NCBI RefSeq assembly: GCF_016802725.1
Contig: NC_052677.1
Span: 13,131,306 to 13,195,305, forward strand
Length of the DNA stretch: 64,000 nucleotides
Direction of reading: 5' to 3'
Source of the DNA: Solenopsis invicta
Taxonomy: Eukaryota > Arthropoda > Insecta > Hymenoptera > Formicidae
Of the stretch, positions 46,798 through 57,510 are shown piece by piece; positions within the stretch are counted from its first letter, which is position 1, and each line of letters opens with the position of its first letter. The notes under the pieces were generated by a model, which had not been told where the DNA came from, searched no databases, and worked only from the letters and a program-made list of their open reading frames with translations. The position numbers and the translations under genes were made by a program.

Positions 46798-49274
46798 TCA
46801 AGATGTACGGCCAATATTTAAAGTACATCGTAGCATCTGTACGCCCGACGGATTTATGTTGGCCCTGAGGACAGTCGGTGGAGTCACCACTCCGATATTT
46901 CTGTTACTGTATAGATTCTAAAACGTATAACGATACTTTCAAATTTTTTTCCAAACACATTTTTTTCCGATTGCATACGATACTACGAACCTCAACGCGG
47001 TATCCTGCGGCAAACATCAGACCTAGGTCCATTACTGGGATTCTGAAGGTCGTTGGCGTGCCGTCCGTACGTCTGTTCACGAACGCGACCGCGTACGAGT
47101 AGTAGTTTTGGTAAACTGGGATGATGGGCCTTATCCAAATCTCAATACCGTTTTTCTGCAACACATTTTGATAATTTCAAGCGAACGATTACCGTCACCA
47201 ATGTAATGAGTGAATAAAATTTCGTTAATCTTGCATTGTAACTAACTTATGACAATCGATATCATACCAATATATTTGTAGCACTGACACGTTCGACTTT
47301 TATGTCACTCACTTTGTATATTCGTCGTCCTTGAATGCCTAATGGATCTTGGTTTACGGCGATAATCTTTTTGTTTTGCAGGATAGCTTTGTACAATGGC
47401 CTGATCGTCCTGAGATCGACGGACATGAGCAACGGTGCCGCTAATATAGCCCAGATTGCCATTTGTGTTTTACTTTGGTCGTAACTTAAACCGAAGTTGC
47501 CGATGATCAACATGTCTGGATCATTCCAGCGCCCAGGACCGGCCCAGGGCATGAGCGTGTCCTGATTATCACCGTAGTAATCGATGATACTCTCTACGCT
47601 GGCCCAGGAATCCTGGATGTCGTGGTAGTTACGCCAGAGATTGCAGGTTTGCGCAATTGCGGCATAGTTCGGCTGAAAATTCGATGAACTTCATTGATTG
47701 GAAGAAATAGATCAGGAAGAAATAAATGAGACCAAAATGCATCGACACTCACTTCTATACGAGCATAAATTTGGTAGACAGGCCAACTGCAAGAATATAC
47801 CATAGGCCTTCCAGTTTGATTGAGGTAATATCCAAATTCGGGATAACCTTTTCATAAATACCCCATTATTTTATTTCTAATTTGTTTGATTAAGAAAAAG
47901 AGAAAACTTATTAATTATTAATAGAATATAACTGATACCTGTGTTCATGTCATAAGGATTGGCATGACATCCGTCTAATTTCACATAATCTACACCCCAG
48001 GAAGCAAACGTGACAGCATCTCCAGTCAAGTGGCCCAATATACCTGGAAATCCAGCGCAGGTGAAGTTTCCATAATCCTCGTAAATACCGAACTTGAGAC
48101 CCTTTGAATGCACCTGACAAACAAAGCAACATCTTTTATAAATTAAGCATAGTGCAGTCACAAAACAGTATTATGAGCCTGGGAAAAAACTTAGTGCGAA
48201 ATTATGCTTTTATACAACTGACAAACATTGAAACACAAAAACAAGACATTTTTAGAACAATTGACAGTAAATTACATAATCTGCCAAGCTCTTTATGCCA
48301 TATGGAAATCGTTCACTATCAGGTACGAGTAGTCCATTGCTATTCCTTTGTCTCGCCAACCAACAGTCATCCATAATAATATACTGGTATCCTACTGCAC
48401 GGTACCCTTGACTCACTACTCTATCTGCCATAGTCCGGAAAAGACGATCACTGTAAAACACAGGAGACCAACCAATATTCTCTGTACTTTTACCAAGTGT
48501 AACTTCTGTCGATATATATTGTTCAGATTGTTGAAGCTCACCTTATACAATTATCTGGATCGTTCTTGCAATCGACGTTGCACCTGAATCTTTCCCACGC
48601 CAACCATCCCATTGGAGGTGTTCTGGCTAAGCCATTCTCCAGCGCTGGAACTACAGTGACCAGCGATAGGAGAAGGACTACGGTTTGCGCGGCATCCTGT
48701 AGAAAGGTAACAAAACTGCTTTTATAAGAACTTGATAGTCTCTGATCACCGATTTTGATCAACTTCTATGGATGTATATTCACTCAAATATTTACTACAG
48801 TAACGCCGATGGCGTTAAGACGTCGACTGCTACACTTGAGGGTCCAGATTCGATCCCTAAGAATGAATTTTTTTCATTTAAATTTTATATTTTTAAATTG
48901 TTATACAATTTTTAAACCATTTTTATTACTTAATACAAAATGTTATTTTTAAAAAAATCGAAGAATTTAAAAATGCTCTTTTATTAATAATTAAATTAAA
49001 ATTTCTCATGCACATAAAAAATATATAATAAAGATTTACCATTTTTATTACAAATTAATGCCGGACGCTATGCTGCTGACTCGTTCTTTTGTAACAGTAT
49101 TATAAATGCTGCAAATATTTAATCGTCACTTTCTCGAGAATGCCTTAAGTGCAACCTATGGATTTACTGTAGTAAATGTTGTGAGTGAATACTACACCCA
49201 TAAAATTTTATTAAGATTAGTGATCAGAAACTGGTTTTCCTTGTCAGTAAATAGGATAACGAGTGTACCGGCAT
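46798..49274 (-). CDS. Alpha-N-acetylgalactosaminidase-like glycosidase (GH27), copy A
   Basis: Minus strand, eight coding exons: 49274-49269, 48696-48542, 48450-48276, 48113-47939, 47847-47753, 47672-47313, 47155-46991 and 46917-46798, giving 416 residues. GH27 landmarks are present: ARTPPMGWLAWERFRC, MDDCWLA, FGIYEDYGNFTC, nucleophile D159 in YVKLDGC, acid/base D220 in RNYHDIQDSW, and RWNDPDMLIIGNFGL. In the substrate pocket the motif YSCSWPVY has serine where alpha-galactosidase A has glutamate (E203), pointing to N-acetylgalactosamine specificity. The enzyme class works in lysosomes or is secreted. The first exon gives only Met-Pro; this start is inferred from frame and splice sites, since the exon-2 ATG used by copy B is out of frame here. 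A ~22-base deletion near the 3' end shifts frame and ends the protein about 20 residues early. I judge it functional rather than a pseudogene, as every other exon is intact. Confidence 0.85.
48697..49268 (-). other. Expanded first intron of NAGA copy A
   Basis: 572 bp, against 57 bp (54335-54391) in copy B. Most of the difference is a 412-bp TIR element at 48778-49189. Confidence 0.65.
48778..49189. mobile_element. TA-flanked MITE with an internal tRNA-like box B
   Basis: Ends form a roughly 25-bp inverted repeat: TTCACTCAAATATTTACTAC then AGTAA, against the complement at 49165-49189. TA flanks both sides (48776-48777 and 49190-49191), as for Tc1/mariner. Inside, TGGCGTTAAGACG and GATTCGATCC sit about 38 bp apart, like RNA polymerase III boxes A and B of a tRNA-derived SINE. 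Copy B's intron lacks the whole element. Confidence 0.7.
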
Positions 49275-49487
49275 AATCCAAGGGTGCGGAGCGGAGCAGG
49301 ATTCCCGTGAGAAAACAGTCGACGGTGAAGTCAGAGTCTGTTAACCAGCAGGAACGACGCAAGGTATACACGTGTTATGACGAGACGTGTCTTCCGTACT
49401 GATCTGGGGATCGATCGAATATTTTAAAACCTAGAGAAAATTATAAAAGTGAATTGTCACTTGATTGGATAACTTTCATCTCGTAAT
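49275..49487 (-). promoter_or_regulatory. 5' leader of NAGA copy A
   Basis: Homologous to 54393-54560 of copy B (shared words GATCAGTACGG, CGTCGTTCCTGCTGG and CTCACGGGAATCCTGC). Probably untranslated first exon and proximal promoter. Confidence 0.55.
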
Positions 49488-51272
49488 GTCTCGCAGAATT
49501 GTTGACCGGTATCATCATAGGCTCGCGCGTTTACAATTTGCATCTCCTTTCCCCTCCGCGCCATTTTTCAATATGATACGTTTTCGAAGGACGAATCAAA
49601 ACGATAAAATTTAAATGAATTTATAATCAATTCAAGAGGCCCGTTTTAGTCTCTTGAAGAAATTTTTTTTAACGCAAAGAGAAGGACAGCCAATTTACGA
49701 ACAAATTAAAAGATCTTATGCAAAATTTGCACATAACTATCCCTACTTAAAACTGATTTGAAAAATTTAAACCGCATGATTTAATAACAAATTTTTTTAT
49801 ATCCTTCGCAAAAGGATATTTGACGAATCTCTTATTAGGTGCCACCTAGAAATTCGGTACGTCTTGTAAATAGAAATCTGCAGTGAATTAAATGGCACAC
49901 GCGAATGTGCGAATAACGCAAGCTTCTCGCAACTCAGTACCGAGCGATTGGCTTTATATGCAATAAATGCTCTCGTATAACGTAAGGAGGGAATATAATA
50001 AAAAAAAAAAAGTGAAAATAACATATCTTTTGTCTGCCACGTGTCGCGCGAGTGTTATTTTATTGCAGCGCGCTCGTATATACGTGTCCTATATATATGA
50101 AACGACTTATGGATGTGTCCATTCTATAAATATATGCGAACATTTCTGCTAGAGAGATCTTTGATTATATATAACAATTACGTTTTCCTCCCCCGTTGCA
50201 TTATCGTGAACTCCTATTCATACGCGGTCCATATCTTCGTCGATAAAGTTTACGATTGGATTATCTCATACAGCACAGAACGTTGGAAGAACATTGCTGA
50301 GATATTGCAATATTGAATTTATATTTTTTTACGTTGATTATTAATGTTGTTGAAATGACATTGAACAAATTATCGAACTTTGTTGTAAAAAAATGGACAA
50401 AAATAAAAAGTCAATAGAAGTAAATAGAAATAAAGTAAATAGAATTGAATTTTATAAAATATACATGTAATAAATAATATAATAGAATTATAAAAAATCT
50501 ATAATTTTTAATAATAAGTAATATACAAATTTAATTTGCTAATAAAAGCAAACCTAATTACATAAAACAATTCTCAATTTCATAGGAAATTTTAAAATTA
50601 TTTTTATACTGTTAAAAAATTGAATGAAATAAATGTGTGAATTTTCTAAATTGTTGGAAAAGTATCTAATTTTAAAAAAACAATATTGATTTATTGTTAT
50701 TTAAAATTTGTCCTTTTAACATTCTCTTTTAGGAAAATAGAAGAATTAATTTTAAATAATAAGAATCAATATTATATTTTAAATTTAAATTCTTTCCAAC
50801 AATTTATAAAATAATTTTACACATTTATTTTACCAACAAAATTTTTTAAAAGTACTGTACATAATATATATGAAATCTATATTGTTTATACGTTGAATAA
50901 ATTTAGAATTAATGTCGAATTACAATGTCTGTAAGACATAGATTCAATGGACATCGGATGTTTCTATGTCTTTTCAACGTTGAATCTACATTTCGCGATG
51001 TTGCAACATTCGCAATTTTGCAATTCAATGCTCAGATGTTTATTCAACATTACTGTGCTATATGAGCTAATTCTTCTTTAATGGCGTGGGCAACTTCAGC
51101 GGTAAACAACGAATTATTGCCGTTTCGAGATCCGAAGTTACACAAAGACGTCAACAGGAAGCGCCCGTTTTTCTCGAAACTCTCGGATGGATAAGCGATC
51201 TTTTCGAACAGTCAATAGAACAGATCCCGTGCGCCAAGTTCGGATTCACTTGGCAGTTTCAGCAAAGTTGCA
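49488..51272. repeat. Duplicated noncoding upstream block, copy A
   Basis: Matches 58974-59877 over its full length except for an 802-bp insertion (50265-51066). Shared words include TCTGCCACGTGTCGCGCGAG, TGTTATTTTATTGCAGCGCG and CGTTTCGAGATCCGAAGTTA. No open frame is conserved between the copies, so the block is not coding. Copy A has lost many CG dinucleotides relative to the other copy. Confidence 0.85.
50265..51066. mobile_element. 802-bp TIR element inserted in the upstream block
   Basis: Left end CTCATACAGCACAGAACGTT and right end (complement) CTCATATAGCACAGTAATGT form imperfect inverted repeats that continue for about 50 bp with ACATTGCTGAGATATTGCAA-type words. It is absent at the matching point of the second copy (about 59635). 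No coding capacity; target duplication not resolvable. Confidence 0.65.
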
Positions 51273-51910
51273 TTTATAATTTCATGTTTCCGTACATAAT
51301 ATTTACGTGTTATAAGTATTTTATACGTACATCGTAAATATTTTATGCAAGTAAATTCAACATTTTAATAAAAAATTAAATAACATTTAGAAAACTATTA
51401 ATTAGTTTTATTCAAATTATTTATTTTATATTTGTGCATTATGATTCAAAAACATAAGTTGTTCAAAATTATCATTGACAAATTATTTCGTCGTGGCGTT
51501 AAAATTTGTTACCCTGCACTAAATGCACGTTCAACAAACAGCAAAGCTCGATAAAAGTGCATTATATTTCGTATAAATTTTTTTATTATTGGATTTTTAT
51601 AAAATTATTCTTTTGATTTGTCAGATAAATGTGTTCAGATAAGTTAATAAATAAATATATTTATCTTTTTCTTCCTCTCCAATATGAAAAGAGGAAGATG
51701 AACCATGCAAGAAGTTCAGTCTTAGGGTATACAAAAAAAAATGAGCCTACGGTTTACCTATCATTCCTTCGATGGAAATTTAGATTGAAATAATTCAAAT
51801 TTGTAATATCCGATATTGCATAGTAGCGTATGATAGATAGTATCTATAAATAAGTAATATTATCAATGTTTTAAATAATTTTAATTAATAATCTTTTAAA
51901 ATAAAGTATA
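51273..51910. other. Junction between the two duplicated units
   Basis: AT-rich 640 bp found in neither flank of the duplication. It separates the end of unit A's upstream block from the 3' flank of NAGA copy B. No gene seen. Confidence 0.5.
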
Positions 51911-52328
51911 GAATTAAAAAATTAGTTTAGGGATGAGCAGTTTTCAGTTTTGCAGTTAACAATTCATAAATTTTATCAGCAGATTATAAAGTTAATTGAA
52001 GTTAGTAAAATCGGTTCGTAATTCGAAAGAAAGTATTACCTTGGGATCATCAAATGTAGCAAACTATACATACGAATAATCCACAGTGGATTACTTAAAG
52101 TCAAAGGTCAATGTAAAATAATGCAGATACGATGTAGACACAATATGAAAGCAAAGTAAATACAAGTACAAAATGTTACACATACACACATTTTAAATAA
52201 CGTGGGCGAGTAAAGTTTATAAAATTCTTTATTTCCTATTCTTTCTTATATTATATATTATATTAATAGAATACGCACGCGCATATGAAAACGCCGATAG
52301 AAATTAAAGTAATACGTTAGACGTATGA
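51911..52328 (-). repeat. Copy B 3' flank, matching 46321-46797
   Basis: Same sequence as the copy A 3' flank with scattered substitutions and small indels, for example GTAGCAAACTATACATACGA shared exactly. Contains the 3' UTR of NAGA copy B. Confidence 0.8.
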
Positions 52329-54333
52329 TCATTTAAATGAATTTTGCCTAACTTTAAAGACCTGATTCAAAGACGAATACGGCGAGTAGCGAAACACGTC
52401 GTCTATATTCAAATTACATCGCAATATCACTACGCCCGATGGATTCACCTTGACCTTGATCTTGGTCTGTGGCGTCAGTACTCCGTAATCCACGTCCTCG
52501 TACAGATCCTGAAAAAGTATAACAATCACGATACTTTCGAATTTTTTTCTTGAAGACATTTTTTCTCGATTAAGCCAGTTGCACGTGACACTACGAACCT
52601 CGACGCGGTATCCTCCGGGATACTGTAGACCCAACTCCTTCAGCGTGACCGACACGTCCGACGGCGTGCCGTCCGTACGTCTGTTGACGAACGCGATCGC
52701 GTACGAGTAGTAGTTTTGGTAAACTGGGGTGATGGGCCTTGCCCAAATCTCAATGCCCTTGTACTGCAATCGTAAGTTAATCCATTATCAATGGATCACG
52801 CCGCGTGAAACACATTTCAGGCAAACGATTACCGCCACTAATGTGACTGAATACAATTCCGTTAATCTTGCGACTAACTCGTGACAACCGATATATCACA
52901 TCAATAAATTCATGGCACTGACACGTTCGACTTTTATGTCACTCACTTTGTATATCCGTCGACCTTGAATGCCCAACGGATCTTGGTCCACGGCGATAAT
53001 CTTTTTGTTTTGCAGGATGGCTTTGTACTCTGGCCTGATCGTCCTGAGATCGACGGACATGAGCAACGGTGCCGCTAGTATAGCCCAGATCGCCATTTGC
53101 GTTTTACTTTGCTCGTAGCTCAGACCGAAGTTGCCAATGATCAACATGTCTGGATCATTCCAGTGCCCAGGACCGGCGTTGGGCACGATCCCGTCCTGAT
53201 TATTGCCGTAGTAATCGATGATACTCTCTACGCTGGCCCAGGAGTCCTGGATGTCGTCAAAGTTGCGCCAGAGATTGCAGTGTGCCGCAATCGAGGTGTA
53301 GTTCGGCTGAAAATACAATAAACGTCAGTGATTGGAAGAAATGGATTGAGAAGAAATAAATGAGACAAAAATGCATCGATATTCACCTTCATACCAGCAT
53401 AAATTTGATAAACAGGCCAGCTGCATGAATATATCATGTGCTTTCCAGTCTGATTCAAGTGGAACCCAAACTCGGGATAGCCTTTTCGTAAATATATTAT
53501 TTTAATACAAACTTGTTTGATTAAGACAAAGAGAAAACTCATTGATTATTTATAGGATGCGACTGATACCTCTGTCCATGTCAACTGGATGTGAATAACA
53601 TCCATCTAATTTCACGTAATCTACATCCCAGGAAGCGAATGTGGCAGCATCTATATCTAAGTAGCCCAATATACCTGGATATCCAGCGCAGGTATAGTTA
53701 CCATAATCCTCGTAAATACCAAACTTGAGACCCTTTGAATGCACCTGACAAACAAAGCAACATCTCTTATAAATTGTGCAGTCACAAAAGAGTATTATGA
53801 GCCTGGGAAAGGAATCAAGTGTGAAATTATGCAATTTGTACAACTGATAAACATTGAAACACAAAAACAAGATATTTCTAGACCAATTGATAGTGAATTA
53901 CATAATCTGCCAGGCTCTTCATGCCATATGGGAATCGTTCTTTATCAGGTACGAGTTGTCCATTTATATCCCTTTCTTTCTCCAACCAACAGTCATCCAC
54001 ATTAATGTACTCATATCCTACTGCAGCGTACCCTTCAGCCACCACTATGTCTGTCATAGTCCGGAAGAGACGATCACTATGAAACACAGAAGATCAACCA
54101 ATGCAATTTTCTCTGCACTTGCACCAAGTATAAATTCTATCCACATATATTGTTCAGACTGCTGAAGCTCACCTTATACAATTATCTGGATCGTTCTTGC
54201 AGTCAGTGTTGCACCTGAATCTTTCCCACGCCAACCATCCCATTGGAGGTGTTCTAGCCAAGCCATTCTCCAACGCTGGGACCAGTGTGACCAGCGATAG
54301 GAGAACACAAAGGGACCACAGGTTGCGCAGCAT
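52329..54333 (-). CDS. Alpha-N-acetylgalactosaminidase-like glycosidase (GH27), copy B
   Basis: Minus strand, seven coding exons: 54333-54173, 54076-53902, 53744-53570, 53481-53387, 53306-52947, 52763-52599 and 52508-52329, giving 436 residues. The start MLRNLWSLCVLLSLVTLVPA is a clear signal peptide. Key residues are D159 in YVKLDGC (nucleophile), D220 in RNFDDIQDSW (acid/base), HWNDPDMLIIGNFGL, and S191/V194 in the pocket motif YSCSWPVY; serine replaces the glutamate of alpha-galactosidases, as in NAGA. Exon sizes and phases equal those of copy A for five shared internal exons (175, 175, 95, 360 and 165 bp), proving a recent tandem duplication. A noncoding first exon ends at 54392 before a 57-bp intron and contains a short upstream open frame (see findings). 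Copy B keeps the longer C-terminus and is the more conventional copy. Confidence 0.92.
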
Positions 54334-54391
54334 TCTGTAGAAAGGTAACAAAGCTGCTCTCAGACAATGAGTAGGATAACGACGAGGCTAC

Positions 54392-54760
54392 CAAGTCGGC
54401 AGCATAGTCCAGGGGCGCGAAGCGGAGCAGGATTCCCGTGAGAAGACGGTCGACGGAGAGGTCATCAGGAGAGTCCGCTGGCCAGCAGGAACGACGAGAA
54501 GCGTACGCGTGTTATGACGAGGCGCGCCTACCGTACTGATCTGATATAAGAGGTAGGCTCGCTCGCACGCTCGCTCGCCGCCGCCACCGCCGTCACCGCC
54601 GCGAGTACTTTCACCCAATGCCCCATTTCATTTTTACGCGCGATCACCGTCGCCGACTCGCGTCATGCCGCGCCTGCCTCTCCGCCGAACGGACGAACAA
54701 CGTCGTAGACCGGCCCGTTGACGTTACGCAGACATAATCGCGCACCAAGTTCGCCTACAC
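54392..54760 (-). promoter_or_regulatory. Noncoding first exon and CpG-rich promoter of NAGA copy B
   Basis: From 54392 rightward lies the presumed untranslated exon, with an upstream open frame starting MTSPSTVFSRESCSA whose stop is formed across the splice. Beyond about 54540 the sequence is rich in CGCC/GCC repeats, like a promoter island. This segment is homologous to 49269-49400 of copy A for about 150 bp. Confidence 0.5.
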
Positions 54761-54979
54761 GAGCGGATGTGCCACCGTGTGGCAAAGAGGTTAGGGGACG
54801 CGCGCACGAGATAGGTTATATAGATCACTTCTGCTTCGGCTTTGAGAAACTTTGAAATCCCACGAACTTTTGCCCTTTCCTCCCTGCCTTTTTTTTGCGA
54901 AAAAGTTCACGGAGTATTCGTGTCTCGAGATCGAGCGCGAACTTGGATTTTCACCGGATTTTAGGCTATCTCTAAATTC

Positions 54980-55008
54980 TTTATTATTATTATTATTATT
55001 ATTATTAT
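54980..55008. repeat. (ATT)n microsatellite
   Basis: About nine to ten TTA/ATT units in a row. Confidence 0.9.
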
Positions 55009-55070
55009 GCTTTCTATAAATTTTTTGTAACATTTCTTAAAATTTGTATAAAATATTATAAGATTTTTTC

Positions 55071-55380
55071 CACCAACGTGGTAGTGAATTTTAAAACACA
55101 ACTCTTGATACCTTTTTACGGGTTTTTAAACAATGTATTAAATACGTCTTGTTTATGATGGTTATCAAGACGAGTTGAAGGAACATAAATTTTCGATTGC
55201 AGTTGATGTGTCATCAATACCTTCACTTCTGTAACTCTTAACAATAGTATCATTATACTGTCGTTGCGCAGCTATTGTATTAAAAGCTATGCAACAATAA
55301 CGTAACGATACCGACACTATCGTTAAGAATCAGAGAATCCCGCTAGTTGGCTGTGTTCTAAAATTCACTGCCAACACTAA
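55071..55380. mobile_element. Foldback MITE
   Basis: Left end ACGTGGTAGTGAATTTTAAA and the complement of the right end (GTTGGCAGTGAATTTTAGAA) are inverted copies. A second inner inverted repeat (CTTAACAATAGTATC and its complement near 55320) is also present. A partial third copy of the outer end lies at 55846-55880. Confidence 0.6.
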
Positions 55381-55418
55381 AAATCTATAGTGCAAGTAAC
55401 GTAAATTTTTAGTGCTGT

Positions 55419-55849
55419 CCTGGTAGAAAAAATTCTACACAAATTTAAGAAATACTGCAATAATCTACAAAAAATGCAGGAATTAAAACACTTTTGTTAA
55501 TTTTAATAATTAAATATTCATTTTTAAGAAAAAATAAACTTTTATGAAAAAATAAATATCTCTGTGAAAACAAATTTCTACAAATTTCTATTTTTAGTAG
55601 AACTTTGTACTTATTCAGAAATTTTTTTCGCCAGAGTAAGTTACTTTGGAAATGTGTAAAATGTTGTAGTTTATTGTAGTTTAAGGTAGTTTCACTAAGA
55701 AATTCATAGAAATCACAGAAACGTTACATTGAAATAATATAAAAATTAACAAAGGTTTAGACAAAATGTTTCAATTCTACCATTTTCTTGTAGATTTTTG
55801 TAGCATTTTTTTAATTTGTGTAAAATTTTATAAGATTTTTCCCGCCAGG
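55419..55849. mobile_element. Foldback MITE adjacent to the previous one
   Basis: Ends CCTGGTAGAAAAAATTCTAC and the complement of AAGATTTTTCCCGCCAGG are inverted copies, extending inward with TACACAAATTTAAGAAATAC-type words on both sides. A single decayed copy of the same end occurs at 55010-55078. Confidence 0.6.
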
Positions 55850-57383
55850 GTGATAACGAATTTTGGAACACAACTCTTGATGTACCTTTTTACATGTTTT
55901 TAAACAGTGTAGTAAATTGCTTCAGACAAATGATACAAATGTTTTAGTCCGCTTTTTAATACAAGTCTCGTATTTCTAAATCACTATGACATTCATATGC
56001 TCACGAATGCAAAATTTAAATACATTATGCTTAAATAAATAAAAATCAAAGAGTGAAATATTCACGTGTTCCTACTTTTCGATAATTTCAGAGAGCAATG
56101 ACCGAGAGTTATTTACCTTTCGGGGCGTTTTATTTTTTATTTTTTTTTACACCAATTTTTGCTACAATTTCAAATTTATTTTACAGCTACGTCGTCACGG
56201 ATGACAAGGAGCGTAGCCTGTAGAACTACAAATGCGAGGTGTCGGGCGTTTTTCCGAAGGCTACTGGAAGATGCTAAACAATGATTATTATGCGTCCTTC
56301 GTATTTCAAATCGACGCCTCAAGGTTCCACGTCTAATTGTAATATGCGTATATGAGAAGCATCGTTGGAAGTCAAGGTTCGTTTAAGAGACGTCGAGGAG
56401 TCTGCCATTCTACGGGAAGGTAGGCTTAATCGGCTCCTCGCCGAACTCTCGTTGACGCTCTGATTTATACTACAGGTCTGGCCGACGCTGGCTTCACTCA
56501 TCACCGATAAAAATGAAAGCATCGTAGGCCCGAAGTGGTAGGGCGGTGACGTGGACAGCGCGCGTTAAGAGAGCGAGAGGAGACAAAGCGAGAAAACGGC
56601 GAGAACGGTCGTACGGCTCGACACGAGAGAGAAAGACGACGACGACAGGCAACGTGGTGATATCGCAAGTGGGAGAGAACTCGCGCGGTAAACTCGCAAC
56701 CGTGCTGACGTACAGGATGCCGCAAAAGTCGCCTGGCTTCTTTCTGGTGCTAACACTCTTCGATCATTGAATCCCGACATGATCGCTATTGCCATTGCCA
56801 AGATTGTTTTATTAGGGTTCTTGTTACAACTGCTTTTACCACAAACACTTACACTTGCTTCCTCGCTTTCTCTCTTTCCTTCAACGCGATTTGATATATA
56901 TTATTGTTATTGCGATTACATCATGACTGTATGTGAATCAACGTGTATCAAATTATTTCCGCATATAGCGCGGGCGGCACGCCGCGACGCGAGCCGAGAA
57001 AGTAGCCAAATAGATGCGAACCGGTTCGCAATCCTTCTCCTAGTCGTCACGCCGCGGAAAAAAAAAGGGAAAGAGGAGTCGCAGGAAGAAAGAGAGAGAA
57101 TGCGGGGATACCTTGTTGAAAAAGGATAACGCGCAGTAATCATCTTCGAAACTTTAATAGCTTCCTCCGTTTGTGCTCTGATGTCTCTGTCGCAGAGATC
57201 TTGATCGCGCGATCGTAATTTTTCGCGCACTTGATCGTTTAACGTCAAGTGTGGATCACACGGAATGACACGGGAATTTTGTCACCAATTGTCAGTAAAA
57301 TGAGATCGCAATTACATACAGGCTGATTATTAACGTCATTTTGGATGTCGAGAAGCAATAGTTGTTGTGATTAACTTGTCTAA

Positions 57384-57510
57384 GGGTACGGTCAATATGA
57401 TGCTGCAAATGCTTTGAAACATCTTTTAATTGGTCAATTTGTAAAATTCTTTATTTTAATTGATTAATCAAACGCTTTAAATTATTTGTAGCGAGACTTT
57501 GACCGCAGCC
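57384..57510. mobile_element. Short MITE, PIF/Harbinger-like
   Basis: 127 bp, ends GGGTACGGTCAA and the complement of GGCTGCGGTCAA, flanked by TAA on both sides (57381-57383, 57511-57513). The inner arms also pair (GATGCTGCAAATGCTTTGAA against its relative). Different family from the element at 30463 but same type of ends and target. Confidence 0.65.

Noticed and set aside
46798..49274. NAGA copy A as a pseudogene
   Set aside because: The missing exon-2 start and altered C-terminus suggested decay, but an upstream ATG restores the frame, all catalytic residues and splice sites are intact and total length stays divisible by three.
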